A stretch of 64,000 nt of DNA from NCBI GenBank assembly GCA_030425205.1, contig JAUIAP010000003.1, positions 62,001-126,000 of the forward strand, read 5' to 3'. Position numbers and translations under genes: made by a program. Under the pieces are notes generated by a model. The model had not been told where the DNA came from. It ran no database searches and worked only from the letters and a program-made list of their open reading frames with translations. The first letter of the stretch is position 1, and every line of letters starts with the position of its first letter. This DNA comes from Anaerolineae bacterium. GTDB lineage: Bacteria > Chloroflexota > Anaerolineae > Promineifilales > Promineifilaceae. This document shows positions 18,899 through 28,548 of the stretch, in pieces.

Positions 18899-18921
18899 CG
18901 TTTCGTTAAAAAGAGTCGGTG

Positions 18922-19686
18922 TTAGGCGTCGGCGTCAGCCGCTTCTTCTACAGCCTGCGCGATTTCATCAGGCTTTTCAGCTTTGGCTGCCTCTTTCTGC
19001 TTGCGGGCCTCTTGTTTTTCCTTCTCAAGCAGCGTCGCCGTTGTGTTTTGTGCCAAGACGGTAATCGTACCAAGCTTTTTATCAAACACTGGCCAACCCT
19101 TGACGATCAGCTTGTTTTCAGGGTTGCTGGCATATTCCTTCACCTTCTTCCACTGCTTAGAGGCAATCAAGATCAAATAGATCGTGGGAGCAGAGGGGGC
19201 CGCGGGCAACCCTTTTGGCAGTGAAGGCGGTTCGCCACTTCGCATGGTGACGACAGTTACTTGTGACTTTTCAATGACTTTGAGGGGTTTCCCAACAACT
19301 TTAATTTCCACGTCTCCGACTCCTATATCTTCTGACTTAAAACGCTTAAAATCCGCAATCCGCATCGGCCATTTATACGGAAGGGCTGGCTCTTTTTTCT
19401 GTGGGGCTTGCCGACTCGCATTCGGATTAAAATACGGGAAGACGGCGCGACGCTGGCTCCACGTCATTCCACCGCGTACAAGATAGAAGAAAACACCACC
19501 GGGCGTGCGACGCCGGTCGCCCTTTTCCGTCATCATACCTTCGCCAGCCTCAATCTCCTGAGTCTTTTGCAGGTAATTGAGCGTCTCTTCTTCACCAATC
19601 AGCTCGATTATTTGAGCGATCTGTGAGATCGGTTTCTCGTCTTTTTCATTGAGCTGTTGTGCAATATGTTGGACGGTCTCATTCAT
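18922..19686 (-). CDS. PHAX-like RNA-binding domain protein
   Basis: From the ATG at 19686 (MNETVQHIAQQL) the product has 254 residues. The first 75 residues follow the pattern of the PHAX RNA-binding domain: IAQQLNEK, ISQIAQIIELIGEEETLNYL, QEIEAGEGMMTE, then RRRTPGGVFFYLVRGGM, where the RRRTPGG motif is the family hallmark. In eukaryotes PHAX binds snRNA for nuclear export, and bacterial copies have unknown targets. The middle is a basic, beta-rich segment. The last 45 residues are Lys/Glu/Ala-rich and probably helical. The frame extends 84 bases further upstream, including an ATG pair near 19728. A strong terminator follows. Confidence 0.72.
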   Translation of the reverse strand: MNETVQHIAQQLNEKDEKPISQIAQIIELIGEEETLNYLQKTQEIEAGEGMMTEKGDRRRTPGGVFFYLVRGGMTWSQRRAVFPYFNPNASRQAPQKKEPALPYKWPMRIADFKRFKSEDIGVGDVEIKVVGKPLKVIEKSQVTVVTMRSGEPPSLPKGLPAAPSAPTIYLILIASKQWKKVKEYASNPENKLIVKGWPVFDKKLGTITVLAQNTTATLLEKEKQEARKQKEAAKAEKPDEIAQAVEEAADADA

Positions 19687-19936
19687 AACGGCGTTCTTTA
19701 ATCTTCCTATCTCTTGAATACCCATCATTTCCAATTTTAAGCAGTTACGGCTCAGATTGCCACTGTCCATTGAAAGTCTTATTTGATTCCGTTCTCACTT
19801 ACTGAATTGGTGTCCCCTAGATGTGGTTTCGGCCGAATTCACTGGACTGCTTATGTGTCAGGACAGTATGATGCAATACAATACCATCAATACAATGTTT
19901 GGACAATAGGTAAATTAACTACATCGAGTTGGACAT

Positions 19937-21019
19937 ATGACACAATTTAAGATCACGGCAGTACGTAAATTATTGGCTGAATGGGAAGTAGATGGCTTGA
20001 TGCTCCAGACCACTACAAATCGACAATGGCTGACCGGTTTTACCGGTTCGGCAGGTTGGGCATTTGTCACGGCAGATCGTGCCGTCCTCGCGACCGATGG
20101 TCGTTATTGGGCGCAGGCGCGGGAGCAAGCGCCTGCATTTGAGCTATATGAATTTCAGCGTGAAAATGGTGCGATGGAAAAGATGATCGCCTCGATCGGT
20201 GTTGGCAAACTCGCCATTGAAGGCGGTCATGTGACATTGGCAGATTATCACACCCTCAAAAAGGTAGATGGTGTGAGTTACAAGCCTTTGAAGACGACGG
20301 TCGAACAGATGCGTTTTATCAAATCGGCCGATGAGATCGACAAGCTGCGCGTGGCCGCCGCCATCTCCGACTATGCGATGGCACAAGTCAACGAAATTGT
20401 CCACGTTGGCATGAGCGAAAAGGCACTCGCATGGGAGCTTGAAAAGACGATGCGCGAGCGCGGTGCGGACAAACTCGCCTTCGAAATTATTGTGGCGGCT
20501 GGCGTCAATGGCGCACGCCCCCACCACCATCCAACCGACTACAAAATGCAACTTGGCGACGCGATCACCATTGACATTGGTGCAACGGTCAACGGCTACA
20601 ACAGCGACATCACGCGCACGTTCCATCTTGGCGACAATCCAAGTGACAAATTCTGGGAAATTTACACGCTGGTTCAAGATGCGCTTGAATCGGCAACAGA
20701 TCACCTGCGCGCCGGTGTGTCGGGGAAAGAGGTCGATCAAGTTGCTCGCGAGCTATTTGAAAAGGCGGGGTATGGGGATGAATTCAAACATTCGCTCGGT
20801 CATGGTGTTGGCTTAGATGTCCACGAAGGACCACGCCTCGCGAAAACGTCAAGTGATGAGATTCCAGCTGGCGCAGTTGTCACCATCGAGCCCGGTCTCT
20901 ACATCGACGGCTGGAGCGGGATGCGCATAGAGGATTTGATTTGGGTCACGGAAGAGGGTGTCGAGATTTTGAGTCAGTGCCCGAAAAATCCGATCATTCC
21001 AGTCAACAGTCAATCGTGA
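19937..21019 (+). CDS. pepP: Xaa-Pro aminopeptidase/dipeptidase (peptidase M24)
   Basis: This is a cytoplasmic two-metal peptidase that removes residues next to proline. Residues 1-130 form the creatinase N-terminal domain (WLTGFTGSAGWAFV, LATDGRYWAQA). The pita-bread catalytic domain supplies the metal ligands: Asp pair in DIGATVNGYNSDITRTFH, His in HSLGHGVGLDVHEGP, Glu in TIEPGLYIDG and Glu in GMRIEDLIWV. At 360 residues it has the length of PepQ/YpdF-type enzymes, shorter than E. coli PepP. All ligands appear present, so it should be active. Confidence 0.95.
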   Translation: MTQFKITAVRKLLAEWEVDGLMLQTTTNRQWLTGFTGSAGWAFVTADRAVLATDGRYWAQAREQAPAFELYEFQRENGAMEKMIASIGVGKLAIEGGHVTLADYHTLKKVDGVSYKPLKTTVEQMRFIKSADEIDKLRVAAAISDYAMAQVNEIVHVGMSEKALAWELEKTMRERGADKLAFEIIVAAGVNGARPHHHPTDYKMQLGDAITIDIGATVNGYNSDITRTFHLGDNPSDKFWEIYTLVQDALESATDHLRAGVSGKEVDQVARELFEKAGYGDEFKHSLGHGVGLDVHEGPRLAKTSSDEIPAGAVVTIEPGLYIDGWSGMRIEDLIWVTEEGVEILSQCPKNPIIPVNSQS

Positions 21020-21118
21020 GCAGAAAATGATGCTGTTTACGTTTGATTACATGCTGTCCACTCCGTAGGGCAATCGTAAGACGACAATCTGGGAAAAACC
21101 TTCTACAATAGGGAGCGT

Positions 21119-22435
21119 ATGAGCGCAAACAATCCATTTTTCCATCGGGGTGCAATTCGGCGAGCTGAAGAATTTTTCGGCCGAAATGCACAAATCACAG
21201 AAATTCTCGGTCTCCTGCGTAATGGGCAGAGTGTTTCCATCATTGGGTCACGACGGATCGGCAAAAGCTCGCTGATGTTGCATCTTTCACGTGGGATGGT
21301 GCGTGAAGAGGCAAATCTTGCGCCACCAAAGGCGATTTTCATCTTAGTCGATTGTCAAGAGTTGGGCGGCTCACCGCCAGAAGAGGTCTACGACGCACTT
21401 TATACGGGCGTTTTAGACGCGGCCAACGATGCCGACATTCCCCTCAAACCCTCCAATCGACCCGGCACCTACCGCGCGCTCGACCGTGCGCTCAACCAAG
21501 TGACCCAAGCGGGAACGGCCGTCGTTGTGCTGCTCGATGAGTTTGAACTACTGGCCGCCAACGAACAGCTTGGCCCTTACTTCTTTGCTCGCCTGCGCGG
21601 GCTGACGACAAAATATGGCCTCGCCTACGTCACCGCCAGCCAGCGACCTCTTTACGCGATCACGGCCGATGAAGAGGTGTTGAGTTCGCCATTTTTTAAC
21701 ATTTTTGTGACCTTACAGTTGGGGCTATTTTCCACTGAGGAGGCGCAAGGATTGCTGCAACAGCGGCTCGCCAATACAGAGATCTCGTTTGATCAGACGC
21801 TGTGTGACTATCTGCTCAATCTCGTTGGCGCACACCCATTTTTCCTGCATGTTGCTGGCTATCACACCTATCAGGCGTTGCAAAATGGGGAAGCGCTCGA
21901 TTCGGCCGAAAATCGCTCCCAAATCGATGCCGCCATTGAAATTGAAGCCAACTCTCACATCAGCTATCTCTGGAACAATCTCTCACATGAGGAGCAGTAT
22001 AGCCTCGCCACGCTCGACGGCTCCATTGACATAATCCGCCTCCTCGAACAACAGTGCCTGATCGTTCGCAGCGATGACAATGGTTACGACTATACGAGCG
22101 CGATTTTGCGCCGTTTTGTCCGACGACAAGAGGTTGCAGGGTTGATCCAAGCTGGCCCATTCGTCATCGATCCATCGCGCCACCAAATGAAGGCGAAAGG
22201 CAAAACGATGGCGCTGACAAATTCACAATTTGCACTCTTAACGCGACTCGGCGAAAGTTATGGAACGGTCGTGCATGGGGAAGATTTAGAAAGTGCCGTT
22301 TGGGGTGAAGTGCTGGTCGATGACCCAGATCGACTCAAAACGCTCATCAAGCGTCTACGCCGTGCTGTCGATCCCTACAGTGAGTGGATCGTCAGCGAAC
22401 GCGGCGTTGGATATGCGCTGCGACCACCCAGCTAA
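21119..22435 (+). CDS. ATPase with C-terminal OmpR-type winged helix
   Basis: The 438-residue protein has an N-terminal STAND/ATPase_2-like module with P-loop GSRRIGKSSLML near 40-51 and Walker B AVVVLLDEFELL. The helical region of such ATPases follows. Residues 345-438 are a PhoB/OmpR-type DNA-binding domain (MALTNSQFALLTRL, DRLKTLIKRLRRAVDP, IVSERGVGYAL). The protein therefore joins an NTP-driven switch to a transcription factor output. The stimulus is unknown. It opens with REEFFGR-like FFGRNAQITEIL, as in other AAA regulators of this kind. The next gene starts 27 bases after the stop. Confidence 0.85.
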   Translation: MSANNPFFHRGAIRRAEEFFGRNAQITEILGLLRNGQSVSIIGSRRIGKSSLMLHLSRGMVREEANLAPPKAIFILVDCQELGGSPPEEVYDALYTGVLDAANDADIPLKPSNRPGTYRALDRALNQVTQAGTAVVVLLDEFELLAANEQLGPYFFARLRGLTTKYGLAYVTASQRPLYAITADEEVLSSPFFNIFVTLQLGLFSTEEAQGLLQQRLANTEISFDQTLCDYLLNLVGAHPFFLHVAGYHTYQALQNGEALDSAENRSQIDAAIEIEANSHISYLWNNLSHEEQYSLATLDGSIDIIRLLEQQCLIVRSDDNGYDYTSAILRRFVRRQEVAGLIQAGPFVIDPSRHQMKAKGKTMALTNSQFALLTRLGESYGTVVHGEDLESAVWGEVLVDDPDRLKTLIKRLRRAVDPYSEWIVSERGVGYALRPPS

Positions 22436-22461
22436 CTTTTGGCGACCTCTTCCTAGCGTTA

Positions 22462-23427
22462 ATGCACCACTTCATCCGTTCGACCCTCACCCCAACCGCC
22501 TATCACGGAACCGATCAGCCTGCCCCATTTTTCGAGGGTTGGTATTTCAAGCTCGTCGACGCCAGCCAGCGCACCACCTTTGCCATCATTCCCGGCATCT
22601 ACAAGGGCAAAGACGCCCACAGTTTTATCATGGTGCTAGATGGACGCACGCATGAAGTGACGACAACCCGCTTCGCTGTGGCTGACTTTCGGGCGGCGAC
22701 TGACCGCTTCGCCATCCAGATCGGCGGCAACACCTTCACCGATCGCTCGCTGACGCTCAATTTGCCATATTTACAGGGTGAGTTGCGGTTTGATTCAATA
22801 ACGCCATGGCCTGTTACACTTCTATCACCGGGGATCATGGGCTGGTTTGCCTGGATGCCATTTATGGAGTGCTATCATGGCGTTGTCAGTCTTGACCACA
22901 CGATTCAAGGCAGCTTGCTAGCAAATGGCGAACGGCTCGATTTTACGGGTGGACGTGGATATACCGAAAAAGATTGGGGGCGCAGTTTTCCGCAAACGTG
23001 GATTTGGACGCAGGCAAACCATTTTGACAGCGTTGGCACATCGCTAACCGCCTCAGTTGCGCGAATTCCGTTCAAGGGATTAATTTTCCCCGGCTTTATT
23101 ATCGGCTTGTGGCATGAGGGCCAACTGCATCGCTTCACAACCTACGCCCAATCAAAGTTGGAGCACGTCGAGATTGACGCGGACAAGGTGACGGTTCGTG
23201 TGCGAAATCGACGTCATCGCTTATGGTTTTCGGCCGAACGCCACACAACAGCACTTCTCCCCGCCCCGACAAAAACCGACGGAATGGTTCCCATGGTCAA
23301 CGAATCGGTGGCAGGAACAGTCAAACTCCAACTCAGCACGCGGCGCGGCAAAGTTCTTTATGCAGGGGAAAGCAAAAACGCGGGGCTAGAAATTGAAGGG
23401 GATACGACGATTCTGCAAACGTCATGA
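22462..23427 (+). CDS. Tocopherol cyclase-like protein (PF14249 family)
   Basis: From the ATG at 22462 (MHHFIRSTLTPT) the product has 321 residues. Family landmarks are FFEGWYFKLVDAS near residue 25 and GRGYTEKDWGRSFPQTWIW near 172-190, with the following Gln-Ala-Asn. Plant and cyanobacterial members close the chromanol ring of tocopherol. Many bacterial members outside cyanobacteria have unknown substrates, and no tocopherol genes are visible here. The frame is open 78 bases further upstream, overlapping the ATPase gene, but that start is unlikely. No signal peptide is seen. Confidence 0.8.
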   Translation: MHHFIRSTLTPTAYHGTDQPAPFFEGWYFKLVDASQRTTFAIIPGIYKGKDAHSFIMVLDGRTHEVTTTRFAVADFRAATDRFAIQIGGNTFTDRSLTLNLPYLQGELRFDSITPWPVTLLSPGIMGWFAWMPFMECYHGVVSLDHTIQGSLLANGERLDFTGGRGYTEKDWGRSFPQTWIWTQANHFDSVGTSLTASVARIPFKGLIFPGFIIGLWHEGQLHRFTTYAQSKLEHVEIDADKVTVRVRNRRHRLWFSAERHTTALLPAPTKTDGMVPMVNESVAGTVKLQLSTRRGKVLYAGESKNAGLEIEGDTTILQTS

Positions 23428-23428
23428 T

Positions 23429-23484
23429 ATTGCGTGTTGCGTATTGCGTATTGACCTCTGGATACGCAATACGCAATACGCAAT
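23429..23484. repeat. Hairpin built of TTGCGTA heptamers (copy 3)
   Basis: ATTGCGTGTTGCGTATTGCG and its complement face each other around TGACCTCTGGA, the reverse complement of the loop in copy 1. It fills the short gap between the convergent cyclase-like and acyl-CoA dehydrogenase genes, a position suited to a two-way terminator. Confidence 0.88.
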
Positions 23485-23503
23485 TTCTCTCCTCCAACAA
23501 ATT

Positions 23504-24676
23504 TTAACGTAGCCCTGTCAACCCACGCGCAATAACCATACGCTGAATCTCACTCGTTCCCTCATAAATTTCGGTGATTTTCGCGTCGCGGAAGTAGCGT
23601 TCGATAGGCAACTCTTTGCTATAGCCCATGCCGCCGTGAATCTGAACCGCTTCCGTGGCACAATACATCGCCGTTTCGCTAGCGTAGAGCTTTGCCATGC
23701 TTGCTTCCATGCTAAAGCGACCGCCGTGTTCTTCGGTGTGCATTTCGGCAAGTGCGGCCTGATAACACAACAAGCGGCTGGCGTCGACGCGACATTTCAT
23801 GTCGGCCAGCTTCTGTTGAATCATCTGGAATGAACCGATCGGCTGCCCAAATGCCTCGCGCACTTTCGAATATTCGACGCTCGCATCGAGGCACGCCTGC
23901 GCGATTCCTAAGGCTTGCGAGGCAATTCCGATTCGACCTGCATCCAACACAGCCATCGCAATTTTGAAGCCGTCTCCCTCTTTGCCAACGCGATTCTCAA
24001 CGGGGCATTCGTAATTATCAAAGATGATTTCGCTCGTTGCACTGGCGCGAATACCGAGTTTTGGCTCCGTTTTACCGCGTTCAAAGCCGGGTTTGTCTGT
24101 TTCGATGATAAAGGCTGAAATCCCCCTGTGCTTTTGCTCGGGCTGCGTCATGACAAAAAGAACGACAAAGTCGGCATACGGTGCAGACGTAACCCATGAT
24201 TTGCGTCCGTTGATGATGTAATGGGTGCCAGCATCGTTGAGAACGGCACGGCTTGCCATATTGCCTGCATCACTGCCGCTCATCGGCTCGGTCAAGCTGT
24301 AGCTGCCAATCGCCTTACCTGTTGCAATCGGGGTGAGATATTTGTGTTTTTGTTCTTCTGTGCCAAATTTGATGAGCCCATGTGAAAACAGTGAGTTGTT
24401 AACCGACATGATCGTGCCGTGACTGGCATCGACCTTGCTGATTTCTTCCAATGCCAAGACGTAGGCTAGCGCATCCATCTCTGCACCCCCATACGCTTCG
24501 GGGACATTGATACCCATAAAGCCGAGTTCACCCATCTGGCGCACCGTTTTAAGCGGAAATTCACCCGTGTGATCATGTTCTTCAGCGATTGGGGCAATGC
24601 TGTTTTGGGCGAAGTCGCGAGCGGCTGCGCGGATCATTTCATGTTCTTCTGTAATAAATGGGAAGTAATTAGCCAT
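23504..24676 (-). CDS. Acyl-CoA dehydrogenase
   Basis: This 390-residue FAD flavoenzyme carries out the first oxidation step of acyl-CoA breakdown and passes electrons to ETF. It has the two family signatures: YSLTEPMSGSDAGNMASRA in the FAD-binding beta domain, and IHGGMGYSKELPIERYFRD with IYEGTSEIQRMVIARGL at the C-terminus, which includes the catalytic-base Glu of short- and medium-chain type enzymes. The length is typical. AGGA lies 7 bases before the ATG at 24676. It stands alone, so the chain-length preference cannot be told. The upstream region carries a REP-like repeat. Confidence 0.95.
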   Translation of the reverse strand: MANYFPFITEEHEMIRAAARDFAQNSIAPIAEEHDHTGEFPLKTVRQMGELGFMGINVPEAYGGAEMDALAYVLALEEISKVDASHGTIMSVNNSLFSHGLIKFGTEEQKHKYLTPIATGKAIGSYSLTEPMSGSDAGNMASRAVLNDAGTHYIINGRKSWVTSAPYADFVVLFVMTQPEQKHRGISAFIIETDKPGFERGKTEPKLGIRASATSEIIFDNYECPVENRVGKEGDGFKIAMAVLDAGRIGIASQALGIAQACLDASVEYSKVREAFGQPIGSFQMIQQKLADMKCRVDASRLLCYQAALAEMHTEEHGGRFSMEASMAKLYASETAMYCATEAVQIHGGMGYSKELPIERYFRDAKITEIYEGTSEIQRMVIARGLTGLR

Positions 24677-24718
24677 TTTGTATTCCTATTGGGATATTTT
24701 TCTTTGCACCTACTTAGC

Positions 24719-24822
24719 CGTCATTCCCGCGCAGGCGGGAATCTACTCTGTAACGCCAAAGCATGGATGCCTGCCTTCGCAGGTATGACAGACTCTCTTC
24801 CAGAGCGTCTGAGTAGTTACTT
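24719..24822. repeat. REP/BIME-like element, copy 1
   Basis: A palindromic unit GTCATTCCCGCGCAGGCGGGAATC is followed about 40 bases later by an inverted relative (GGATGCCTGCCTTCGCAGGTATGAC), then CTCTTCCAGAG. The whole 104-base element recurs at 38107-38210 with a few differences, and partial copies lie at 36561 and 37738. No transposase is present. Confidence 0.85.
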
Positions 24823-25136
24823 TTCTTCTTAGAGATTATAGGAAGAGTGACAAAACAGGACAAAGGTTTTTGATTGTGTTGCTGAAACGCTTGTGAACAC
24901 TTTGTGCCGACGGGCTCTTGTCCAGTAAAAGTACACGCTGAGGAAAACGTGGGTGAAGATTTCTATACTTTTCTGCGCTGCGAAAAACGGGTAAGAAATC
25001 GGCCGATATAATAGCCCCTAAAAGTTATCAACCGATTGGGGGTTGCATTTTTACCATAAACGGAACATCATGATGTCGTTCCCCGTTACTGTTTTGGAAT
25101 GTGATTTCGCATTTAATGTTATGTATGGAGAGAAAT
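24823..25136. other. Intergenic region before the META lipoprotein gene
   Basis: No gene is visible in these 314 bases. There is a HIP-like TCGGCCGA followed at once by TATAAT (about 25000-25012), which could be a -10 box though I see no good -35. Near 25062-25082 lies an imperfect inverted repeat, GGAACATCATGATGTCGTTCC, of unknown meaning. Confidence 0.4.
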
Positions 25137-26555
25137 ATGGGCTTGTTTGTTCAAAATTTTAGACAGCAACTGTGGATCATCGTGATCCTAATCAGTTTGA
25201 TCGCAGTTGGAGCGGCGTGCAGCACGGCGGCCGATCAGTACGTCTATTCCCCCACTGGGACGACGGCAGCGAGTAGCGGTGCGCTCGATGCAGCCGCAAC
25301 GCCAACAATTGCCGTTGCCGTACCACAGGAGCCGACGACGGGCATCACGGTGATTGCGGCGGTACGTGCTGACTTGAGCGGCACACTTTGGCAGTTGCGT
25401 TCACAAGCTGGCACAGCCGTCAATGCACAGATCACATTGCAAATTGTCGGCAATCAGATCAGCGGACTCGGTGGCTGCAACACCTATTTTGCAACTTATG
25501 AAGGGATTGAGGATTCGCTGATTGTAGATGAAATCGGCCGAACTGAAATTTTCTGCGAACAGACGATGGAAGCTGAAAACAACTATCTCGCCGCACTCAG
25601 TTCTGCCGCCACTGCAACACGCGAAGGCTCAACCATGACCATTCAAACCGCAATGGGCGACCTCGTTTTCAAGCCGGTCGGCGTTGTTGCGATGGAGAAT
25701 GAGATGGCAGCGACGGAAGCGGCCGAAGTGGCGCCCGAAGTAGGTGAAGAACCAACCGTCGTTGCGGAGCCAACCGAGATTGTCGCCGCGCCAGAACCGA
25801 CGGCCGTTCCCGTGCAAACTGACAGCATCACGGGCAACTATCTAATTCAACAAGTACGACAGGGAGATATGGTGCGGCGGATCATCGATGGCACATCCAC
25901 CTCCACATTGACCTTTTCAACGGGTAATCTGTCTGGCTATGCCGGTTGCAATAACTTTAATGCCACCTACTCACTCGACAGTGATCAGCTCTCCATAAGT
26001 CCGATAGCCAGCACGCGCATCGCCTGTACGCCTGCGCTCACGGCTCAGGAACAGATGGTGTTTGAAGCGTTGCAGACGGCACAAAGGTTCACGCTACAAG
26101 GGCGTGACCTGATCATCGAACACGCATCGGGAACCTTGTTGCTGCGCTCAACCGAACCGCTAGCAGAGGCGCAACCTCCCGTCACTGATAATCCTGAAAG
26201 TGAGGCGACACCCGCCCCAACGCCTGAACCAACACCAGCTAACACCGAACCGTCCCTCCCCATCGTCACTGGATTTGACATCAACATCTTCAGTGCGACC
26301 GCCGCCCGAATCGGGGTCAATGGCCTTTTATCTGATGGCTGCACGCAGATCACCAATTCAGAACAAGCGGTAAACGGCTTCATCATTACGTTTAACGTCT
26401 TTGTGGAACGCGACCCAACGTTGACCTGCATTCAACAAGCGATCCCTTTCCGCGAAACGTTCGACTTCGACATTATCGATCTGCCACCCGGCGACTACAC
26501 CGTTATCGTTAATGGGGCGCAGGGGGCGTTTAGACTAAACGACCTGCGCAACTAG
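25137..26555 (+). CDS. Lipoprotein with two META (HslJ-like) domains
   Basis: The ATG at 25137 (MGLFVQNFRQQLW) is preferred because GGAGAG lies six bases ahead; the frame opens 36 bases earlier. A signal peptide ends in lipobox VGAAC. Two META domains follow. The first is at about residues 83-190 (GTLWQLRS, ISGLGGCNTYFATY). The second, at about 235-345, starts GNYLIQQVRQGDM and contains LSGYAGCNNFNATY. Both keep the GGCN/GCNN and a later Cys. Between and after them lie Glu/Pro/Thr-rich linkers (TPEPTPANTEPS). The last 95 residues form an unknown domain with two Cys. META domains are linked to motility or stress functions, and the role here is unknown. Confidence 0.85.
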   Translation: MGLFVQNFRQQLWIIVILISLIAVGAACSTAADQYVYSPTGTTAASSGALDAAATPTIAVAVPQEPTTGITVIAAVRADLSGTLWQLRSQAGTAVNAQITLQIVGNQISGLGGCNTYFATYEGIEDSLIVDEIGRTEIFCEQTMEAENNYLAALSSAATATREGSTMTIQTAMGDLVFKPVGVVAMENEMAATEAAEVAPEVGEEPTVVAEPTEIVAAPEPTAVPVQTDSITGNYLIQQVRQGDMVRRIIDGTSTSTLTFSTGNLSGYAGCNNFNATYSLDSDQLSISPIASTRIACTPALTAQEQMVFEALQTAQRFTLQGRDLIIEHASGTLLLRSTEPLAEAQPPVTDNPESEATPAPTPEPTPANTEPSLPIVTGFDINIFSATAARIGVNGLLSDGCTQITNSEQAVNGFIITFNVFVERDPTLTCIQQAIPFRETFDFDIIDLPPGDYTVIVNGAQGAFRLNDLRN

Positions 26556-26735
26556 ACAGTGAAAAAATCCAATTTCAAAATTGGTCAAATTGAGTGTCGA
26601 TTTTCGGCAACCTTTTTCGTTGTTATTATAGACGACAACAAATTGGGAAATAGACGGACTATCTTAACAAAACAATCTGCCCGTTTCCAAAGCGTATTGT
26701 CGGCAAGAAAACTATAACTTTAACGGAGAAACACA

Positions 26736-27086
26736 ATGAAATATGCAATACTGATTTACCACAACGAAGAATTGAACCAGTCGATGACCCCAGAAGAGGG
26801 ACAAGCCTTGATGGCAGCCTACTATGCCTTTGGCGCGGGTCTGACAGCAAATGGTGTTGAGCATAGTGGTGAAGCACTGCTTCCTGTGGCAACAGCGACA
26901 ACCGTGCGCGTGCGCGAAGGTCAGACATTGACAACGGATGGCCCCTTTGCTGAGACAAAGGAGCAGCTTGGGGGCTTCTACATCGTCGATGCAGAAAATC
27001 TCGATGATGCCATCGCTATCGCCGCAAAGGTGCCTGATGCGAAGAGTGGGTCAATTGAAGTCCGGCCTGTGATGGTCTTCGATTAA
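26736..27086 (+). CDS. YCII-related (DGPF) domain protein
   Basis: This small 116-residue protein of the YCII/DGPF fold starts MKYAILIYHNEELNQS. The DGPF element is near residue 68 (TTDGPFAETKEQLGGFYIVD), and the ending IEVRPVMVFD is typical. GGAG precedes the ATG. Such proteins are encoded next to ECF42-type sigma factors in many bacteria, as here (the sigma gene starts 193 bases downstream). A role as target or modulator of that sigma factor is suggested by studies of the pair. The biochemical activity is not settled. Confidence 0.9.
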   Translation: MKYAILIYHNEELNQSMTPEEGQALMAAYYAFGAGLTANGVEHSGEALLPVATATTVRVREGQTLTTDGPFAETKEQLGGFYIVDAENLDDAIAIAAKVPDAKSGSIEVRPVMVFD

Positions 27087-27126
27087 CTACTAAAGATTCA
27101 GGACGCACGCACTTGATAGATTTGTT

Positions 27127-27192
27127 GCCACGAATTGACACAAATTACACGAATTGAGTAATTTTATTCGTGTAATTCGTGTAATTCGTGGC
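27127..27192. repeat. Hairpin built of CACGAATT-type repeats
   Basis: GCCACGAATTGACACAAATT plus ACACGAAT forms the left arm. ATTCGTG repeated with TAATTCGTG units forms the right arm, ending GGC. The stem is nearly perfect over 27 bases. It lies between the DGPF gene and the sigma factor gene and could reduce read-through between them. Confidence 0.85.
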
Positions 27193-27278
27193 TCGCTTTC
27201 TCTACTGTGAAAGTCCGAAGAACAAGAGGGGAAGGGTTTTGTCGACGTCCATCGATATAGCTAGTCAAGTTTTTCACT

Positions 27279-28544
27279 ATGCGAAACAACATCAATGATG
27301 CGATCACGACCGTCTTCCGCGAAGAATGGGGACGCGTACTGGCGGGATTAATCGGCCGATTTCAAGACTTCGATCTCGCTGAAGACGCCCTGCAAACGGC
27401 AACGGTCAAGGCATTGGAGACGTGGACCGAACGCGGGATTCCACAAAATCCCGCCGCATGGTTGACACGCACGGCCCAAAATCACGCCCTCGATCGCATT
27501 CGCCGCAGCAATAAACACACTGCCCCACCCGCTAGCGTGCGTTTCGACACATTTGCCTCCGCTGCGCCCAATCCTGAGCAAGCCGCCATGACCGACATTC
27601 CCGACGAACGGCTCAAGCTGATCTTCACCTGTTGCCATCCCGCACTGGCGTTAGAAGCACAAATCGCGCTGACCTTACGCACGCTCGGGGGCTTGACAAC
27701 AGACGAAATTGCCAACGCCTTTCTCGTCCCCAAAAAGACGATGGCACAACGCCTCGTGCGGGCAAAGCGCAAGATCAAGCAGGCTGGGATTCCCTTTCGG
27801 GAGCCGCCCGCCGATCTGTTGCGCGAACGCCTAAACGCCGTTCTGAGCGTCATCTATCTGATTTTCAATGAGGGCTACACAGCGACTGAAGGGGATGCAC
27901 TTGTGCGGGTGGACTTGTGTAAAGAGGCGATCTTTCTCGGCAAGGTGCTGCTCGATCTACTGCCAGACGAGCCAGAACTGTTGGGCTTGATGGCATTGAT
28001 GTTGCTGCAACATGCGCGTTACGCGGCTCGATACGACGGCACGGGTGATCTTGTGTTGCTGCCCGACCAAGATCGCACGCGCTGGAATCAGCCGTTGATT
28101 GCAGAAGGGACACGCCTGCTCGATCGGGCATTGACGTTTGAGCGCGGCGGTGCCTATCAAATTCAGGCAGCCATTGCCGCGTTACATTGTGAGGCGCAAT
28201 CGGCCGATGCAACCGACTGGCACCAAATCATGCTGCTCTATCAATCGCTCTATCTGCAAAATCCCAACCCCGTCGTCGCACTCAACCACGCCGTCGCGGT
28301 TGGGATGGCACGTGGTCCATTGCGTGGCTTAACCGCATTGGAGCGACTCGAAAAAGACGGCGCCCTATCCGACTATCATCTTTTCCATGCGACAATGGCG
28401 TACTTTTTGCGACAGGCTGGCTTTTGGCAAGAATCGGCCGAATCCTATGCAACCGCCCTTGCATTGACAAATAATCAGCGTGAACGGTCATTTTTAGCAA
28501 AACAACTCGCTGAAGTTGAGAATGCAGTGGGCCGCGATGCGTAA
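27279..28544 (+). CDS. ECF42-type sigma factor with C-terminal TPR extension
   Basis: This RNA polymerase sigma factor of the extracytoplasmic-function class has 421 residues instead of about 180. Region 2 contains [19 protein letters not shown] and [16 protein letters not shown]. Region 4 contains [20 protein letters not shown]. The long C-terminal part ([19 protein letters not shown], then helical repeats) is the ECF42 extension, predicted to be TPR-like and to replace an anti-sigma factor in control. The gene pair with a DGPF protein upstream is the known context of this group. No anti-sigma gene is near. Confidence 0.93.
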   Translation: MRNNINDAITTVFREEWGRVLAGLIGRFQDFDLAEDALQTATVKALETWTERGIPQNPAAWLTRTAQNHALDRIRRSNKHTAPPASVRFDTFASAAPNPEQAAMTDIPDERLKLIFTCCHPALALEAQIALTLRTLGGLTTDEIANAFLVPKKTMAQRLVRAKRKIKQAGIPFREPPADLLRERLNAVLSVIYLIFNEGYTATEGDALVRVDLCKEAIFLGKVLLDLLPDEPELLGLMALMLLQHARYAARYDGTGDLVLLPDQDRTRWNQPLIAEGTRLLDRALTFERGGAYQIQAAIAALHCEAQSADATDWHQIMLLYQSLYLQNPNPVVALNHAVAVGMARGPLRGLTALERLEKDGALSDYHLFHATMAYFLRQAGFWQESAESYATALALTNNQRERSFLAKQLAEVENAVGRDA

Positions 28545-28548
28545 GCAT

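Noticed and set aside
26587-26600. Isolated TTGAGT near 26590 and one in the hairpin at 27153 as further centromere sites
   Set aside because: No second copy lies at 10 or 21 bases. Single hexamers are expected dozens of times by chance in 64 kb.
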